Assembly: GCA_025925185.1 (NCBI GenBank)
Contig: JAICLV010000065.1
Span: 1-12,498 of the forward strand
DNA: 12,498 nucleotides
DNA from: Acidothermaceae bacterium
GTDB taxonomy: Bacteria; Actinomycetota; Actinomycetes; Acidothermales; Acidothermaceae
Direction: 5' to 3'
Shown here: positions 6,387 to 12,498 of the stretch, in pieces
Layout: each line of letters starts with the position of its first letter
Position numbering within the stretch: position 1 is the stretch's first letter
Notes under the pieces: model-generated
Database searches by the model: none
What the model saw: the letters and a program-made list of their open reading frames with translations, nothing else
Told to the model about the DNA's origin: nothing
Translations under genes and position numbers: made by a program

Positions 6387-6417
6387 CGGCTGGTGGGCAG
6401 GTCAGCTTGAATTCGCC

Positions 6418-7338
6418 TCAGAACAACGCCCTGCTCAAGGCGGCGCGCGCGCGCGGCAACGCTGGATCATCGGGCCCGGCGGCCTCGAAGAGTCCGAGCA
6501 GATGCATCCGCGCCCGATCGCGGTCGGCGCCGCTCGTGCGCACCACGAGATCGACCAGCCGAGCGAACGCCTGGGCGGTGTTACCGGCGATCATGTCGAC
6601 GTCGGCGGCGGCGAACTGCGCGTCGAGGTCGTCGGGCGCGGCCTCCGCGGCCGCGCGGGTGGCAGCGGGATCGAGCTTCTCGGCCCGGCGGAACAATCGC
6701 ACGCCGGCCAAGGCGCTGATGGCGACCGCGTCGCCGGGGGCCTGCGCCAGGATTGCCTCATACACCCGCTCAGCGGAGTCGTAGTCGCCGCGGGCGAACG
6801 CGTCCTCCGCCTCGACGACCATGGGGTCTTCGACCTCGGCGGCGGCCGCCCCCGATGCCGGAGGCTGCGCCCCGGTGCCCTGCAGTAGCTGGTCGAGCCA
6901 GCCGCGCAGCTCCGGCTCGGGCACCGCGCCGGTGAACTCGCCGACGATGCCGCCCTGCCACACCGCCTTCACGGCCGGAATACCCTGCACCCCGGCCGCC
7001 GCAGCGAGCCGCTGGTTGGCGTCGCAGTCGACCTTCGCCAGCACCCACGCGCCGCCGTCCGCGGCCGCGAGCTTCTCCAAGATCGGCGACAGCTGCTTGC
7101 ATGGCCCACACCACGCCGCCCAGAAATCGATCACGACGGGCACGGTCATCGATCGGTCGATCACGTCGCGCTGGAACGTCGCCTCGCTGACGTCGATCAC
7201 GGTAACCGGCGGCCCGCCGTTCGTCGTCCCGTTTGAAGGTGCTTCGGACGACGAGGGCGCGGACGGCGGCGCCGCCTGCGAGCGGGCGGCGAGGGCGTCG
7301 AGCGGGACTGCTCCGGCGAATCTCGGCGAGTAGTTCAT
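6418..7338 (-). CDS. Tetratricopeptide thioredoxin (YbbN/CnoX-like)
   Basis: Thioredoxin-fold protein with a C-terminal TPR-like helical region, as in the YbbN/CnoX family of redox co-chaperones. Numbered from the upstream in-frame ATG at 7356, a low-complexity Pro/Ala/Ser linker (about 23-50) leads into a thioredoxin domain (about 51-155) with an intact WCGPC active site (82-86) and the cis-proline loop GIPAV. Helical repeats run from about 170 to the end (AEDAFARGDYDSAERVYEAIL is a clear TPR). E. coli CnoX has lost its redox-active CxxC; this one keeps both Cys and may be an active oxidoreductase. It is cytoplasmic. I prefer the ATG at 7338 (MNYSPRFAGAV), because a 16 bp palindrome occupies the ribosome-site region of the ATG at 7356. 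Neither start has a good Shine-Dalgarno. The gene follows VapBC on the same strand after 124 bp. Confidence 0.9.
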   Translation of the reverse strand: MNYSPRFAGAVPLDALAARSQAAPPSAPSSSEAPSNGTTNGGPPVTVIDVSEATFQRDVIDRSMTVPVVIDFWAAWCGPCKQLSPILEKLAAADGGAWVLAKVDCDANQRLAAAAGVQGIPAVKAVWQGGIVGEFTGAVPEPELRGWLDQLLQGTGAQPPASGAAAAEVEDPMVVEAEDAFARGDYDSAERVYEAILAQAPGDAVAISALAGVRLFRRAEKLDPAATRAAAEAAPDDLDAQFAAADVDMIAGNTAQAFARLVDLVVRTSGADRDRARMHLLGLFEAAGPDDPALPRARAALSRALF

Positions 7339-7357
7339 AGCTCCATCATCGGGCATC

Positions 7358-7373
7358 TCGCGGCGCGCCGCGA
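7358..7373. promoter_or_regulatory. 16 bp perfect palindrome before the thioredoxin gene
   Basis: TCGCGGCGCGCCGCGA is its own reverse complement and sits 19-35 bases upstream of the preferred ATG at 7338, directly next to the alternative ATG at 7356. It could be an operator or an mRNA 5' structure. GC-rich DNA makes such palindromes easier to find, so the functional claim is weak. Confidence 0.35.
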
Positions 7374-7462
7374 CGCGAGTGTTACCACGGCGAGGCGGCA
7401 GCGCCGCGTGACGAGGCCGATCACCGCGCCGGCCAACAGGCGGTAGGTGATGACACGAGGAC

Positions 7463-7864
7463 CTATCGCGTGGCTTCGACGCCGAGGCCGATGACGCGCG
7501 CGACCTGAATCACGTCGCGGTCGCACGCAAGCAAACTTGCCCCGGCGCGCCATGCGACGGCCGCGATCGTGCAGTCGATGAGTCCGCGCGGCGTGACGCC
7601 GACAGCACGGCAGCGGCGATAAATGCGGGCGGCGGCGTTAAAGTCGCTCGCGCCGTCGAACGGCAGCAGCCGGAATGCGAGCAACATCCGGCGCAGATCC
7701 GACTCGCGGCGGTCATCTTGCGCGCCAGCGAGGAGTTCCATGATGATTGGCTCGGTCACCGCGATCGATTCGCCCGCTGCAATGAGCTCGCGCAGCCGCG
7801 TGTCGGTGGCGCTACCGGTTGCTCGATCGAACTCGACCCACGCCGAGGTGTCGACGAGGATCAC
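7463..7864 (-). CDS. vapC: VapC-type PIN-domain ribonuclease toxin
   Basis: A 133-aa PIN-domain protein, the normal VapC length. The acidic metal-binding residues are all present: D5 in MILVDTSAW, E43 in EPIIMELLAG, D97 in PRGLIDCTIA, and D115/D117 in LLACDRD. VapC toxins cut specific RNAs, often tRNA or rRNA, and are held inactive by VapB. The start is GTG at 7864, overlapping the VapB stop as GTGA (7864-7861), which gives the usual tight coupling of antitoxin and toxin. No frame damage is visible, so the toxin should be active. The RNA target cannot be inferred. The pair sits between metabolic and redox genes, as toxin-antitoxin modules often do after transfer, but I see no flanking repeats. 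Confidence 0.93.
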   Translation of the reverse strand: MILVDTSAWVEFDRATGSATDTRLRELIAAGESIAVTEPIIMELLAGAQDDRRESDLRRMLLAFRLLPFDGASDFNAAARIYRRCRAVGVTPRGLIDCTIAAVAWRAGASLLACDRDVIQVARVIGLGVEATR

Positions 7865-8073
7865 GCCACGCCACGGGGGGCTTTGTCTTCGGGAACCTCG
7901 CCTACCGCGTGCGCGCCGCGCATGGCGAGAGCCTGCTCTCGGGTCATCGGATCACCGGCGAGGTGGCGTAAGGCGAGGTTGACAGCCTCGGTCTTTGTGT
8001 GCACGCCGAATCGGTCCATGATCGCCTGGACGTAGGTTTCTTCCAGCTCGATGTTGGTGCGGACTTTGCTCAT
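7861..8073 (-). CDS. vapB: VapB-type antitoxin
   Basis: A 70-aa antitoxin that neutralises the adjacent VapC and represses its own operon. The N-terminal part, MSKVRTNIELEETYVQAIM followed by DRFGVHTKTEAVNLALRHLAG, matches the type-II VapB/ribbon-helix-helix DNA-binding pattern (beta strand TNIELEE, then two helices around TKTEAVNLAL). The C-terminal tail contacts the toxin. The ATG at 8073 is chosen over an in-frame GTG at 8088, because the GTG falls inside the operator repeats and adds only five unrelated residues. There is no strong ribosome site at either. The promoter must be very close, since the mutase gene ends only 43 bp upstream. Confidence 0.9.
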   Translation of the reverse strand: MSKVRTNIELEETYVQAIMDRFGVHTKTEAVNLALRHLAGDPMTREQALAMRGAHAVGEVPEDKAPRGVA

Positions 8074-8080
8074 ACATCGA

Positions 8081-8112
8081 CGGTACACGTTACGTGTACG
8101 GAACGTGTACCG
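8081..8112. promoter_or_regulatory. VapBC operator with three half-sites
   Basis: The half-site ACGTGTAC occurs twice in direct orientation (8092-8099 and 8103-8110, 11 bases apart, about one helical turn) and once inverted (GTACACGT, 8083-8090). The first two form an 8+1+8 perfect inverted repeat (8083-8099), and the outer pair forms an 11 bp perfect inverted repeat (CGGTACACGTT 8081-8091, AACGTGTACCG 8102-8112). It ends 8 bases before the vapB ATG. This is the expected place for VapB or VapBC autorepression. The sequence symmetry is seen; the binding is inferred. Confidence 0.8.
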
Positions 8113-8116
8113 AGAA

Positions 8117-9793
8117 TCAGACCTGCGGCGGCTCGGCGTAGGCGCCCCACTCGGCTACTAGCAGCTGGCACATCTCGCCCAAAGTCGCCTCGGCGCGGGC
8201 GGCGTCGAGCAGCGGCTCGATGATGTTGGCCTCCGAGCGGGCCGCGTCGCGGACGGCGGCGAGCGCGGCGGCGACGGCCGCGTCGTCCCGGGATTGCTTT
8301 CGGACGGCGAGCGCGGCGCGCTGGTCGCGCTCGACCTCGTGGGAGACGCGCAGGATCTCCAGCGGCGGCTCGACCGCGTCGGTGTGTGCGTTGACGCCGA
8401 CGACGCGCTGCTCGCCGGTCTGCAGCAGTTCGTGCTCGCGGAAGGCGGCGTCGGCGATCCGGCCGGTGAACCATCCGTCGTCGATGCCGCGAAGGATGCC
8501 CGCGGTCATCGTGCCGTCCCCACCGAGGGACCGGATGCGCTCGAAGATCACCTCCGCCTCAGCCTCGATCTGATCGGTCAGCTCCTCGAGGTACCACGAG
8601 CCACCGAGCGGGTCGACGACGTTCGCGATGCCAGTCTCGTCGAGCAGCACCTGCTGGGTCCGCAGCGCGATCGCGGCGGCGCGCTCGCTCGGCAACGCGA
8701 GCACCTCGTCGAGAGCGTTGGTGTGCAGGGAGTTGGTGCCGCCGAGCACAGCCGCGAGCGCCTCGACCGCCGTGCGCACGATGTTGTTGTCGGGCTGCTG
8801 CGCGGTGAGCGAGACGCCGGCCGTTTGGGTGTGGAAGCGCAGCCACTGCGCCTTCTCCGTCTTGGCGCCGTAGACGTCGCGCATCCAGCGCGCCCAGATG
8901 CGGCGAGCGGCACGGAATTTCGCTATCTCCTCGAAGAAGTCGATGTGGGCGTCGAAGAAGAACGACAGTTGCGGTGCGAACGCCTCGATGTCGAGATGCC
9001 TCGACAGACCTAATTCGACATACGCGAATCCGTCGGCGAGGGTGAACGCGAGTTCTTGAGCGGCGGTTGATCCTGCCTCGCGAATGTGGTAGCCCGAGAC
9101 CGAAAGTGGCTTGTACGCAGGCATTTCTGCCGTGCAGAACTCCATGAGGTCGCCGATCAGGCGCAGGTGCGGCTGCGGCGGGAACAGCCACTCCTTCTGC
9201 GCGATGTACTCCTTGAAGATGTCCGTTTGCAGCGTGCCGTTGAGGTCTCGTGCGGTGGCACCCTGACGTTCGGCCGCGACCACGTACATGCAAAACACCG
9301 GCACGGCAGGCCCGCTGATGGTCATGGACGTCGTGACGTCGGCCAACTTGATGCCGTCGAACAACACCTCCATGTCGGCGGCGGAATCGATGGCCACTCC
9401 GCAGTGACCGACCTCGCCAAGCGCGCGCGAGTCGTCGGAGTCGCGGCCCATCAGCGTCGGCATGTCGAACGCGACCGACAGCCCGCCCCCACCCGCCGCG
9501 AGCAGCATGCGGTAGCGCTCGTTGGTCTGCCGGGCGTTGCCGAAGCCGGCGAACTGCCGGATGGTCCAGGGTCGACCGCGATAGCCGTTCGCGTAGAGAC
9601 CACGGGTGAACGGGAACTCCCCCGGCCAGCCGATGCGCTCGAAGCGCGGGTCGGCGACGCCGGTGGGCGGCCCGTAGACAGCCTCGACGGGGATACCCGA
9701 GCGGGTTGCGCGCACTGCCGAACCTTTGCGCGACGCGGCGTCGTAGCGTTGTTGCCAGCGCGCGCGGCCGGCTTCGATGGCTTCGGCGTCCAC
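8117..9793 (-). CDS. icmA: Acyl-CoA mutase large subunit, isobutyryl-CoA mutase-like
   Basis: A 558-aa catalytic subunit of a coenzyme-B12-dependent acyl-CoA mutase, cytoplasmic. It has the whole (beta/alpha)8 substrate domain (PFTRGLYANGYRGRPWTIRQF, SVAFDMPTLMGRDSDD, SVSGYHIREAG, NIVRTAVEALAAVLGGTNSLHTN) but stops at AYAEPPQV without a B12-binding domain, so it needs a separate small subunit. At the positions equivalent to Tyr89 and Arg207 of methylmalonyl-CoA mutase it has F81 and Q199, the pair reported for isobutyryl-CoA mutase (Phe80/Gln198); H235 matches the conserved His244. This favours isobutyryl-CoA/n-butyryl-CoA interconversion over methylmalonyl-CoA. Other related mutases remain possible. 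The start is GTG at 9793 with GGAGG five bases upstream. A palindrome lies just upstream. No small subunit or MeaB-type GTPase gene is in the window. Confidence 0.88.
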   Translation of the reverse strand: MDAEAIEAGRARWQQRYDAASRKGSAVRATRSGIPVEAVYGPPTGVADPRFERIGWPGEFPFTRGLYANGYRGRPWTIRQFAGFGNARQTNERYRMLLAAGGGGLSVAFDMPTLMGRDSDDSRALGEVGHCGVAIDSAADMEVLFDGIKLADVTTSMTISGPAVPVFCMYVVAAERQGATARDLNGTLQTDIFKEYIAQKEWLFPPQPHLRLIGDLMEFCTAEMPAYKPLSVSGYHIREAGSTAAQELAFTLADGFAYVELGLSRHLDIEAFAPQLSFFFDAHIDFFEEIAKFRAARRIWARWMRDVYGAKTEKAQWLRFHTQTAGVSLTAQQPDNNIVRTAVEALAAVLGGTNSLHTNALDEVLALPSERAAAIALRTQQVLLDETGIANVVDPLGGSWYLEELTDQIEAEAEVIFERIRSLGGDGTMTAGILRGIDDGWFTGRIADAAFREHELLQTGEQRVVGVNAHTDAVEPPLEILRVSHEVERDQRAALAVRKQSRDDAAVAAALAAVRDAARSEANIIEPLLDAARAEATLGEMCQLLVAEWGAYAEPPQV

Positions 9794-9806
9794 GGCGGCC
9801 TCCGGT

Positions 9807-9842
9807 CGTCCTAGCCTGTTCTCTCGATACTAGGACGTCCTA
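9807..9842. promoter_or_regulatory. Promoter/operator region of the mutase gene
   Basis: TAGGACGTCCTA (9831-9842) is a perfect 12 bp palindrome. A copy of its right half, CGTCCTAG, occurs at 9807-9814 and pairs as an inverted repeat with CTAGGACG (9830-9837). On the mutase strand the palindrome runs into TAGTAT (9832-9827), which could be a -10 box about 33 bases before the GTG. No clear -35 box is seen. A TetR-type repressor controlling acyl-CoA metabolism would fit; this is inference. Confidence 0.5.
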
Positions 9843-9865
9843 CTAGTTGCCGCGAGCGTTCCGCT

Positions 9866-10573
9866 TCAGTCTTCCCAACCGACCTCACGCGCCCGCGCGA
9901 CCGCCGCCAATTGAGACCGCACGCCGAGCTTCTGCAAGATCGCGCGGACGTGGGTGCGCACCGTTGCGGCGCTGACGAACATGCGGTGGCTGATCTCCTC
10001 GACCTGATGACCGTGCACCAACTCGGCGAGCACCTGCTGCTCGCGTTCGGTCAATGACTCGAACGGCGCGAGCCGCTGCTCGCGTTCGGCCCGCTCTTTC
10101 CTGCCTTCGAGCAGCAGGTCAAGCCGGCGCTGAGCCGTGAGCACCCGTTCGCCATGCGCCGCGCGCCGCACCTGCTCGACCAAGAAGTCGAGTGGCTCCG
10201 CCTTCGCGATGACAGCGATCGCGCCGAGCTCAAGGCAACCGCCCAACCGCGCGGCGTCGGTTGACCCGGTCAACATGACCACTTTGGTGCCGATCCGCAC
10301 GAGTGGCGCGATGAGTTGATCGCCGTCGATGGCGCCCTCGCCGAGACTGAGGTCGAGCAGGACGACGTGCGGTCGGTGTCGAAGGCAGGGCTCGACGACA
10401 GCCGCCACGCCGCCGCGGCGGGGCACCTCGATGACCTCGACGTCGGCACCCTCGGAGCGAAGGGTCAGCAGCAAGCTTTGAGCCAGCAGCGTGTGGTCTT
10501 CAATAAGACCGACTCGCACGCCGATGAGCCGCCGCTGCAGCGGCAGATCGGCGACACCGGGTGACGCCGTCAT
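9866..10573 (-). CDS. NarL/LuxR-family response regulator
   Basis: A 235-aa two-component response regulator. The receiver domain (about 18-142) has the acidic pair E25-D26, the phospho-acceptor D74 in VVLLDLSLG, T102 in VMLTGS, and K124 in VIAKAEP. The LuxR/FixJ helix-turn-helix (about 172-232) carries SLTEREQQVLAEL and the recognition helix VSAATVRTHVRAIL. The linker between the two (about 150-170) is rich in Arg/Glu. Its ATG overlaps the stop of the histidine kinase gene as ATGA (10573-10570), so the two are made together and are surely partners. Target genes are unknown. The adjacent mutase gene, 72 bp downstream, and the divergent secreted-protein gene are candidates by position only. 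Confidence 0.95.
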   Translation of the reverse strand: MTASPGVADLPLQRRLIGVRVGLIEDHTLLAQSLLLTLRSEGADVEVIEVPRRGGVAAVVEPCLRHRPHVVLLDLSLGEGAIDGDQLIAPLVRIGTKVVMLTGSTDAARLGGCLELGAIAVIAKAEPLDFLVEQVRRAAHGERVLTAQRRLDLLLEGRKERAEREQRLAPFESLTEREQQVLAELVHGHQVEEISHRMFVSAATVRTHVRAILQKLGVRSQLAAVARAREVGWED

Positions 10574-12120
10574 CGCGGGTCTCCGACGAGGTGGCCAGCG
10601 GCGAGCCGCAGGGTCAGCTGGATGGTGGTGCCGGCGCTGACCGGACTCAACTCGAGCCGACCTCCCTGCTCCGCGGCCAGCCTTGCGCAGATCGCCAGCC
10701 CAAGACCGTGGCCGTCGGCGCTGGGCTGTCGCGGGATCGACGGTTGTCGGGCCGGGACAGGGCCACTCTCGAAAAGCGCGGCAACCCGTTCGCGCAAAGC
10801 GGGCGGCATCCCCGGCCCATCGTCGGAGACGACAAGCACGAGGTCGCCGGCGCCGGCGTGAGCCGTGATCGAGACGGTGGCGCCCGGCGCGTGTCGGCGG
10901 GTGTTGGTGACAAGATTTTGCACCAGGGCCGCGGTCGCGTCGGCGCGACCGAGAACCTCGACGTTGGGCAGGTCGGCGTTCACCTGCGCGCCTAGGGCCC
11001 GCTCGGCGGTGATCACCGGGCCGAGCGCGTCGCGCAACGCGAATCGCTCCTGCCGACCTGCCTCGGCGTTGATGGAGTGTTGCAGTCGGTCGATTTCGGA
11101 AAGGAGCGCGGCCTCCAAGTCACGTTGCTCGGCGGCGTCGAGAAAGGCGCGATAGCGCGCCAGCGTCGTCGACGCGCCCTGAATTCCCGAAACGAGCGAA
11201 CGCAGGTCGTGTCGCCGCTCCTCGATGCGCCTCCGTTGCTCGGCGAGACCGTCGGCGATGGCGTCACGCGCGACCCGCAGGTCGCGTTGCCGGGCGTTGT
11301 AGGCGCGCCGCGCGCGAACGATGGAATGTGCCGCCGCGGCGAGGAGCAGCACCCAACCGACCAAGACGACCGACCGCGCGCCGCTGAACGCCCACGACGC
11401 CACATCGTCGTCGGGATGCAACCGGCCCGCCGTGCGCTCGAGAGCGGCGGCCCCGAAGGCACACAGCGCGAGCGCGAGGCTGCGCCGATCGGACACGCAA
11501 AGACCGTCCGCCCGGCGGAACACCTGCCCGGCGAGCAACCAGGCCGCGGCGCCCGCGACACCGCACACCGCGACCACGACGTTCGGTGTCTCGGGGACGC
11601 GCTCGCTCGCCAGCATCACGACACCGAACAGGCTCACGGTGCCAACCATGAGACCGCCGAGCAGGTGGAAGGGGCGAAGGGTGGTGTCGACGTCGGGAGA
11701 CCGACGCGCGCGATGGGCCAGCGCTAGCGCCACAATCGGCGGCAGCAAGCCCGCGAGTGCGGCGGCGGACTCTCGACCGAGCGAGCCAAGCGGTGTTCCG
11801 GCGATCTCGGCCATCACCCAACCCGGCGCCAGCGCCAGGCCCACGTAGGCGGGCCACGCCCTTCCGGAGAACACCCACGCACCGAGCCAGCCGGCGATCG
11901 CGACAAGGCCGACAACTCCGGACGCCGCCGCGATCGGCCATCCGTCGCCCGGAAGACGACCCGGGATGAGGCTGGCGGCCAACGGCAGACATGCCATCGC
12001 CGTGGCTACCGCGGCCGACACAATCAGGAGCAGCCGAAAGCTGGACGCACCCCACAAATCGGTCGGACTGACCGCGCGCCGATCAGGTCCGCTGAACCCC
12101 GTGCTTACCGCTGTCCCCAC
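10570..12120 (-). CDS. Membrane sensor histidine kinase with eight predicted helices
   Basis: A 516-aa sensor kinase. About eight hydrophobic helices fill residues 28-270, with no large outer domain and no PAS, GAF or HAMP domain, so the signal is probably sensed in or at the membrane. A coiled-coil linker (about 271-303) leads to the phospho-acceptor H304 in ERRHDLRSLVSG. The ATPase domain has the N box (QNLVTNTRRHAPG, N402 and N406), G1 (DDGPGMPP, 433-440) and G2 (GHGLGLAICARLA, 470-482). The membrane part matches no family I can name. The start is GTG at 12120 with no strong ribosome site; the first 25 residues are polar, so a slightly later start would not change the domains. It is upstream of and overlaps its response regulator. 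Confidence 0.92.
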   Translation of the reverse strand: MGTAVSTGFSGPDRRAVSPTDLWGASSFRLLLIVSAAVATAMACLPLAASLIPGRLPGDGWPIAAASGVVGLVAIAGWLGAWVFSGRAWPAYVGLALAPGWVMAEIAGTPLGSLGRESAAALAGLLPPIVALALAHRARRSPDVDTTLRPFHLLGGLMVGTVSLFGVVMLASERVPETPNVVVAVCGVAGAAAWLLAGQVFRRADGLCVSDRRSLALALCAFGAAALERTAGRLHPDDDVASWAFSGARSVVLVGWVLLLAAAAHSIVRARRAYNARQRDLRVARDAIADGLAEQRRRIEERRHDLRSLVSGIQGASTTLARYRAFLDAAEQRDLEAALLSEIDRLQHSINAEAGRQERFALRDALGPVITAERALGAQVNADLPNVEVLGRADATAALVQNLVTNTRRHAPGATVSITAHAGAGDLVLVVSDDGPGMPPALRERVAALFESGPVPARQPSIPRQPSADGHGLGLAICARLAAEQGGRLELSPVSAGTTIQLTLRLAAGHLVGDPR

Positions 12121-12403
12121 GTTGCCAGACGGTAGCCCTGCGGTCGGACACTGTCATCCGCCCTTTGGACCTTCGTCGCATGACTACCTGGGCGCTCGGC
12201 CGCCCGTTCGGGCTAGCCAGGCGCCATGACGGTGACTAGGCAGGTCGTGTTGCGGAACAAGCTACGCGATTCGCGGCACGACACGTCTCCGCAATTTTGG
12301 TGATGCCGCGTTGCCGGGTTTTCGCCAGCCTTGGACGCGGACAACGCCGCCCTGGCGTGAATCTGATCGCCCTGACGGACAGGGAAGACGGAGGGACACG
12401 GAT
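12121..12403. other. Divergent intergenic region with possible structured 5' leader
   Basis: This stretch separates the minus-strand kinase from a plus-strand secreted-protein gene and should hold both promoters. I see no convincing -35/-10 pair. Several inverted repeats exist on the plus strand: GTCGTG/CACGAC (12244-12249, 12277-12282), the competing TTGCGG/CCGCAA (12250-12255, 12289-12294), GCGTTG/CAACGC (12308-12313, 12342-12347), and the overlapping alternatives GGCG/CGCC (12354-12357, 12368-12371) and CCCTG/CAGGG near 12370-12384. Competing stems in a 5' leader may mean RNA-level control. No known riboswitch consensus is evident. Confidence 0.35.
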
Positions 12404-12498
12404 ATGGCAATTGGCAAGGCATGGCGACTCGGCGGCTTCATCGCCGCGCTTGGCGCTTCAGGCGCCCTCATCGCGTCCGCGACCGGCGCCACCGGCGC
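12404..12498 (+). CDS. Secreted protein, N-terminal signal peptide only (3'-truncated)
   Basis: ATG at 12404 with GGAGGG (12390-12395) eight bases upstream opens a frame that runs to the window edge (31 codons). The peptide begins MAIGKAWRLGG, a short basic start, followed by a hydrophobic, Ala-rich core (FIAALGASGALIASA) and TGATG. This is a typical actinobacterial Sec signal peptide, with cleavage expected shortly after the visible part. The mature protein is outside the window, so no function can be given. It is divergent from the histidine kinase and could be a target of that two-component system, by position only. Confidence 0.75.
   Translation, partial: MAIGKAWRLGGFIAALGASGALIASATGATG

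Noticed and set aside
7335..7455. Small hydrophobic ORF (YRLLAGAVIGLVTRR...) in the gap before the thioredoxin gene, ending in ATGA at 7338
   Set aside because: No start codon with a ribosome site, and the frame mostly shadows vapC; probably chance, though the ATGA overlap is curious.
7463..8112. Mobile island carrying VapBC
   Set aside because: No flanking direct or inverted repeats, integrase or clear composition change; only the module type hints at transfer.
8294..9013. Plus-strand ORFs opposite the mutase gene (also 9086-9814)
   Set aside because: Shadows of a gene with strong, family-specific motifs on the other strand.
8117..9793. Classical methylmalonyl-CoA mutase alpha subunit (mutB)
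   Set aside because: It lacks the C-terminal B12-binding domain and the Tyr89/Arg207-equivalent residues (F81 and Q199 instead).
12240..12403. ydaO-type c-di-AMP riboswitch before the secreted-protein gene (GGCGTGAATC followed later by CAGGGA looks partly similar)
   Set aside because: The conserved 3' part with CCGAACCCG and the CAGCTAACCTCG-type segment, and the GGGGAACCC loop, are missing.

Overview
This is a GC-rich bacterial window that looks chromosomal and actinobacterial. The signs are GTG starts, GGAGG ribosome sites, many 1-4 bp gene overlaps, an IcmA-type mutase and a tetratricopeptide thioredoxin. I saw no tRNA, rRNA, CRISPR array or insertion sequence. Genus cannot be told from the sequence alone. 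Almost every gene lies on the minus strand; the exceptions are the partial genes at the two ends.

Left part (1-5815): the 3' end of a diguanylate cyclase (+) meets, tail to tail with a 15 bp overlap, a minus-strand operon of four genes for a surface or extracellular polysaccharide. In transcription order these are a BcsA-like processive family-2 glycosyltransferase (5815-4217), an ArnT/PMT-like membrane glycosyltransferase (4149-2596), a DPM1-like glycosyltransferase fused to a GtrA membrane domain (2596-1397), and a membrane-anchored GH26-like glycoside hydrolase (about 1499-474). A working model is that the GT2-GtrA protein makes and flips a polyprenyl-phosphate sugar, the GT-C enzyme uses it outside the membrane, the BcsA-like enzyme extrudes the backbone, and the hydrolase trims the product. 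The genes form a chain of overlaps. The only gap is filled exactly by a 24-codon ORF, and a perfect 10 bp inverted repeat there would hide the ribosome site of the second glycosyltransferase.

Middle (5816-6417): about 600 bp without a conventional gene. It holds a possible terminator for the upstream gene, dyads, a 28-codon ORF with a very good ribosome site, a run of three adjacent hairpins, and a 13 bp tandem duplication that carries the ribosome site of the polysaccharide operon. It reads as a long regulatory leader.

Right part (6418-12120, all minus): a YbbN/CnoX-like thioredoxin-TPR protein, a VapBC toxin-antitoxin pair with a clear three-half-site operator, a stand-alone acyl-CoA mutase large subunit with isobutyryl-CoA mutase active-site residues (its B12-binding partner is not in the window), and a LuxR-type response regulator with its eight-helix membrane histidine kinase. 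From 12404 a secreted protein begins on the plus strand behind a roughly 280 bp divergent intergenic region; it runs off the window.
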